From Ascochyta rabiei (lineage: Eukaryota; Ascomycota; Dothideomycetes; Pleosporales; Didymellaceae): a stretch of DNA of 64,000 nucleotides. How positions within the stretch are numbered: the first letter of the stretch is position 1; the number at the start of each line of letters is the position of its first letter. The notes beneath the pieces were generated by a model. That model saw only the letters and a list, made by a program, of their open reading frames with translations. It was not told the DNA's origin and did not search any database. Both the position numbers and the translations under genes were made by a program. Below, in pieces: positions 63,674 through 64,000 of this stretch. Where the stretch lies: assembly GCF_004011695.2 (NCBI RefSeq), contig NC_082419.1, positions 1,302,001 to 1,366,000 on the forward strand. Reading direction: 5' to 3'.

Positions 63674-64000
63674 TCAAGCAAGAACCTTCTCAACCACCCA
63701 CCCCCTCCCAGCACCCTCCTTCCGCTGCACCACCTTCCTCACTCCCAATCCCCAGCCTTGACTTCCCTTCTCGCCAAGGAGCGACATCTCAACCTCGCAC
63801 TCCCGTCGCTCTGGCGCACCGCTCGTGCGCGGCAACTCTGCGATCTTGCCCTTTGGCTTCGAAGCCTGCAGCAGCGGTGTCCCGAGGGCAATGTTGATGA
63901 GCTGGGGCCGCGTGACAGGCGTGAGCGGGTGCATGCGTGTTTTCGGCGTCTTTGCGCCATTGATGACGGATGTAGATGCGCGCTGGAGGTGCGAGTAGAT
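63674..64000 (-). CDS. 3' part of an unidentified gene
   Basis: The frame is open from the right edge to a TGA at 63674-63676 (about 108 codons, starting IYSHLQRASTSVINGAKTPK). GAG/AAG-rich codon use looks coding. A segment RPQLINIALGTPLLQASKPK precedes a basic, Gly/Lys-rich C-terminus. No family was recognised. An opposite-strand frame of 79 codons covers the same bases but has no ATG start. Confidence 0.5.
   Translation of the reverse strand: MYSHLQRASTSVINGAKTPKTRMHPLTPVTRPQLINIALGTPLLQASKPKGKIAELPRTSGAPERRECEVEMSLLGEKGSQGWGLGVRKVVQRKEGAGRGWVVEKVLA

Noticed and set aside
63658..63897. Plus-strand 79-codon Pro-rich frame near the right edge
   Set aside because: Starts only with GTG, and the minus frame across the same bases has better coding character; a 6-codon ATG frame just upstream ends at once.

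Overview
The window is nuclear DNA of a filamentous ascomycete (Pezizomycotina), most likely a dothideomycete of the Pleosporales type. The signs are genes with short introns of 47-120 bp carrying CTAAC/CTGAC branch sites, a HET-domain gene, plant-wall enzymes (a PL1 pectate lyase and an AA9 LPMO), fungal proteins such as Mis6/CENP-I, Ede1, Abz1 and Wwm1, and an intron-bearing tRNA-Ile. Genes lie on both strands with no operon logic. The assignment rests on reading translations, not on a database search.

Layout. 0-6 kb: 5' end of a glycerate kinase (minus), an MFS transporter, an FAD monooxygenase and a convergent HD-domain protein. 6-7.4 kb: non-coding, with a 166-nt pure purine tract. 7.4-8.8 kb: divergent pair of a mitochondrial GGQ rescue factor and a small SPT subunit. 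9.4-20.6 kb: an orphan ORF, the seven-exon kinetochore gene CENP-I/Mis6, a MARVEL-like membrane protein without an ATG, a CCCH zinc-finger gene, a glutathione transferase and ribosomal protein eS7. 20.7-25.6 kb: gene-poor, with broken reading frames followed by a decayed tandem repeat of about 138 bp. 25.6-39.8 kb: ADP/ATP carrier, a Pro-rich protein, pectate lyase, a TDA3-like oxidoreductase, WWM1-like and the large endocytic scaffold EDE1.

39.8-47.3 kb is the most unusual part. Around a DUF2358-type gene, a broken epimerase, the GTP/GDP carrier GGC1 and the Rab YPT1 lie about a dozen unrelated tandem arrays (6-54 bp units). They occupy promoters, an intron, 3' flanks and even a reading frame. 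The epimerase appears destroyed by a frameshift, by a deletion that could have arisen between short repeats, and by expansion of a 21-bp unit. 47.7-64 kb returns to normal gene density: a second MFS transporter, the fused p-aminobenzoate synthase, a SPATA20/DUF255 protein, tRNA-Ile(AAU), an alpha/beta hydrolase, a DHH phosphoesterase with a PIP-box-like tail, an AA9 LPMO, a HET protein and the 3' end of an unidentified gene.

Most genes are housekeeping: trafficking (YPT1, EDE1), mitochondrial transport (AAC, GGC1), translation (eS7, rescue factor, tRNA), folate synthesis and the kinetochore. They are mixed with secreted or ecological genes (pectate lyase, LPMO, transporters, HET). No secondary-metabolite backbone gene, transposase, CRISPR array or complete transposon was seen.
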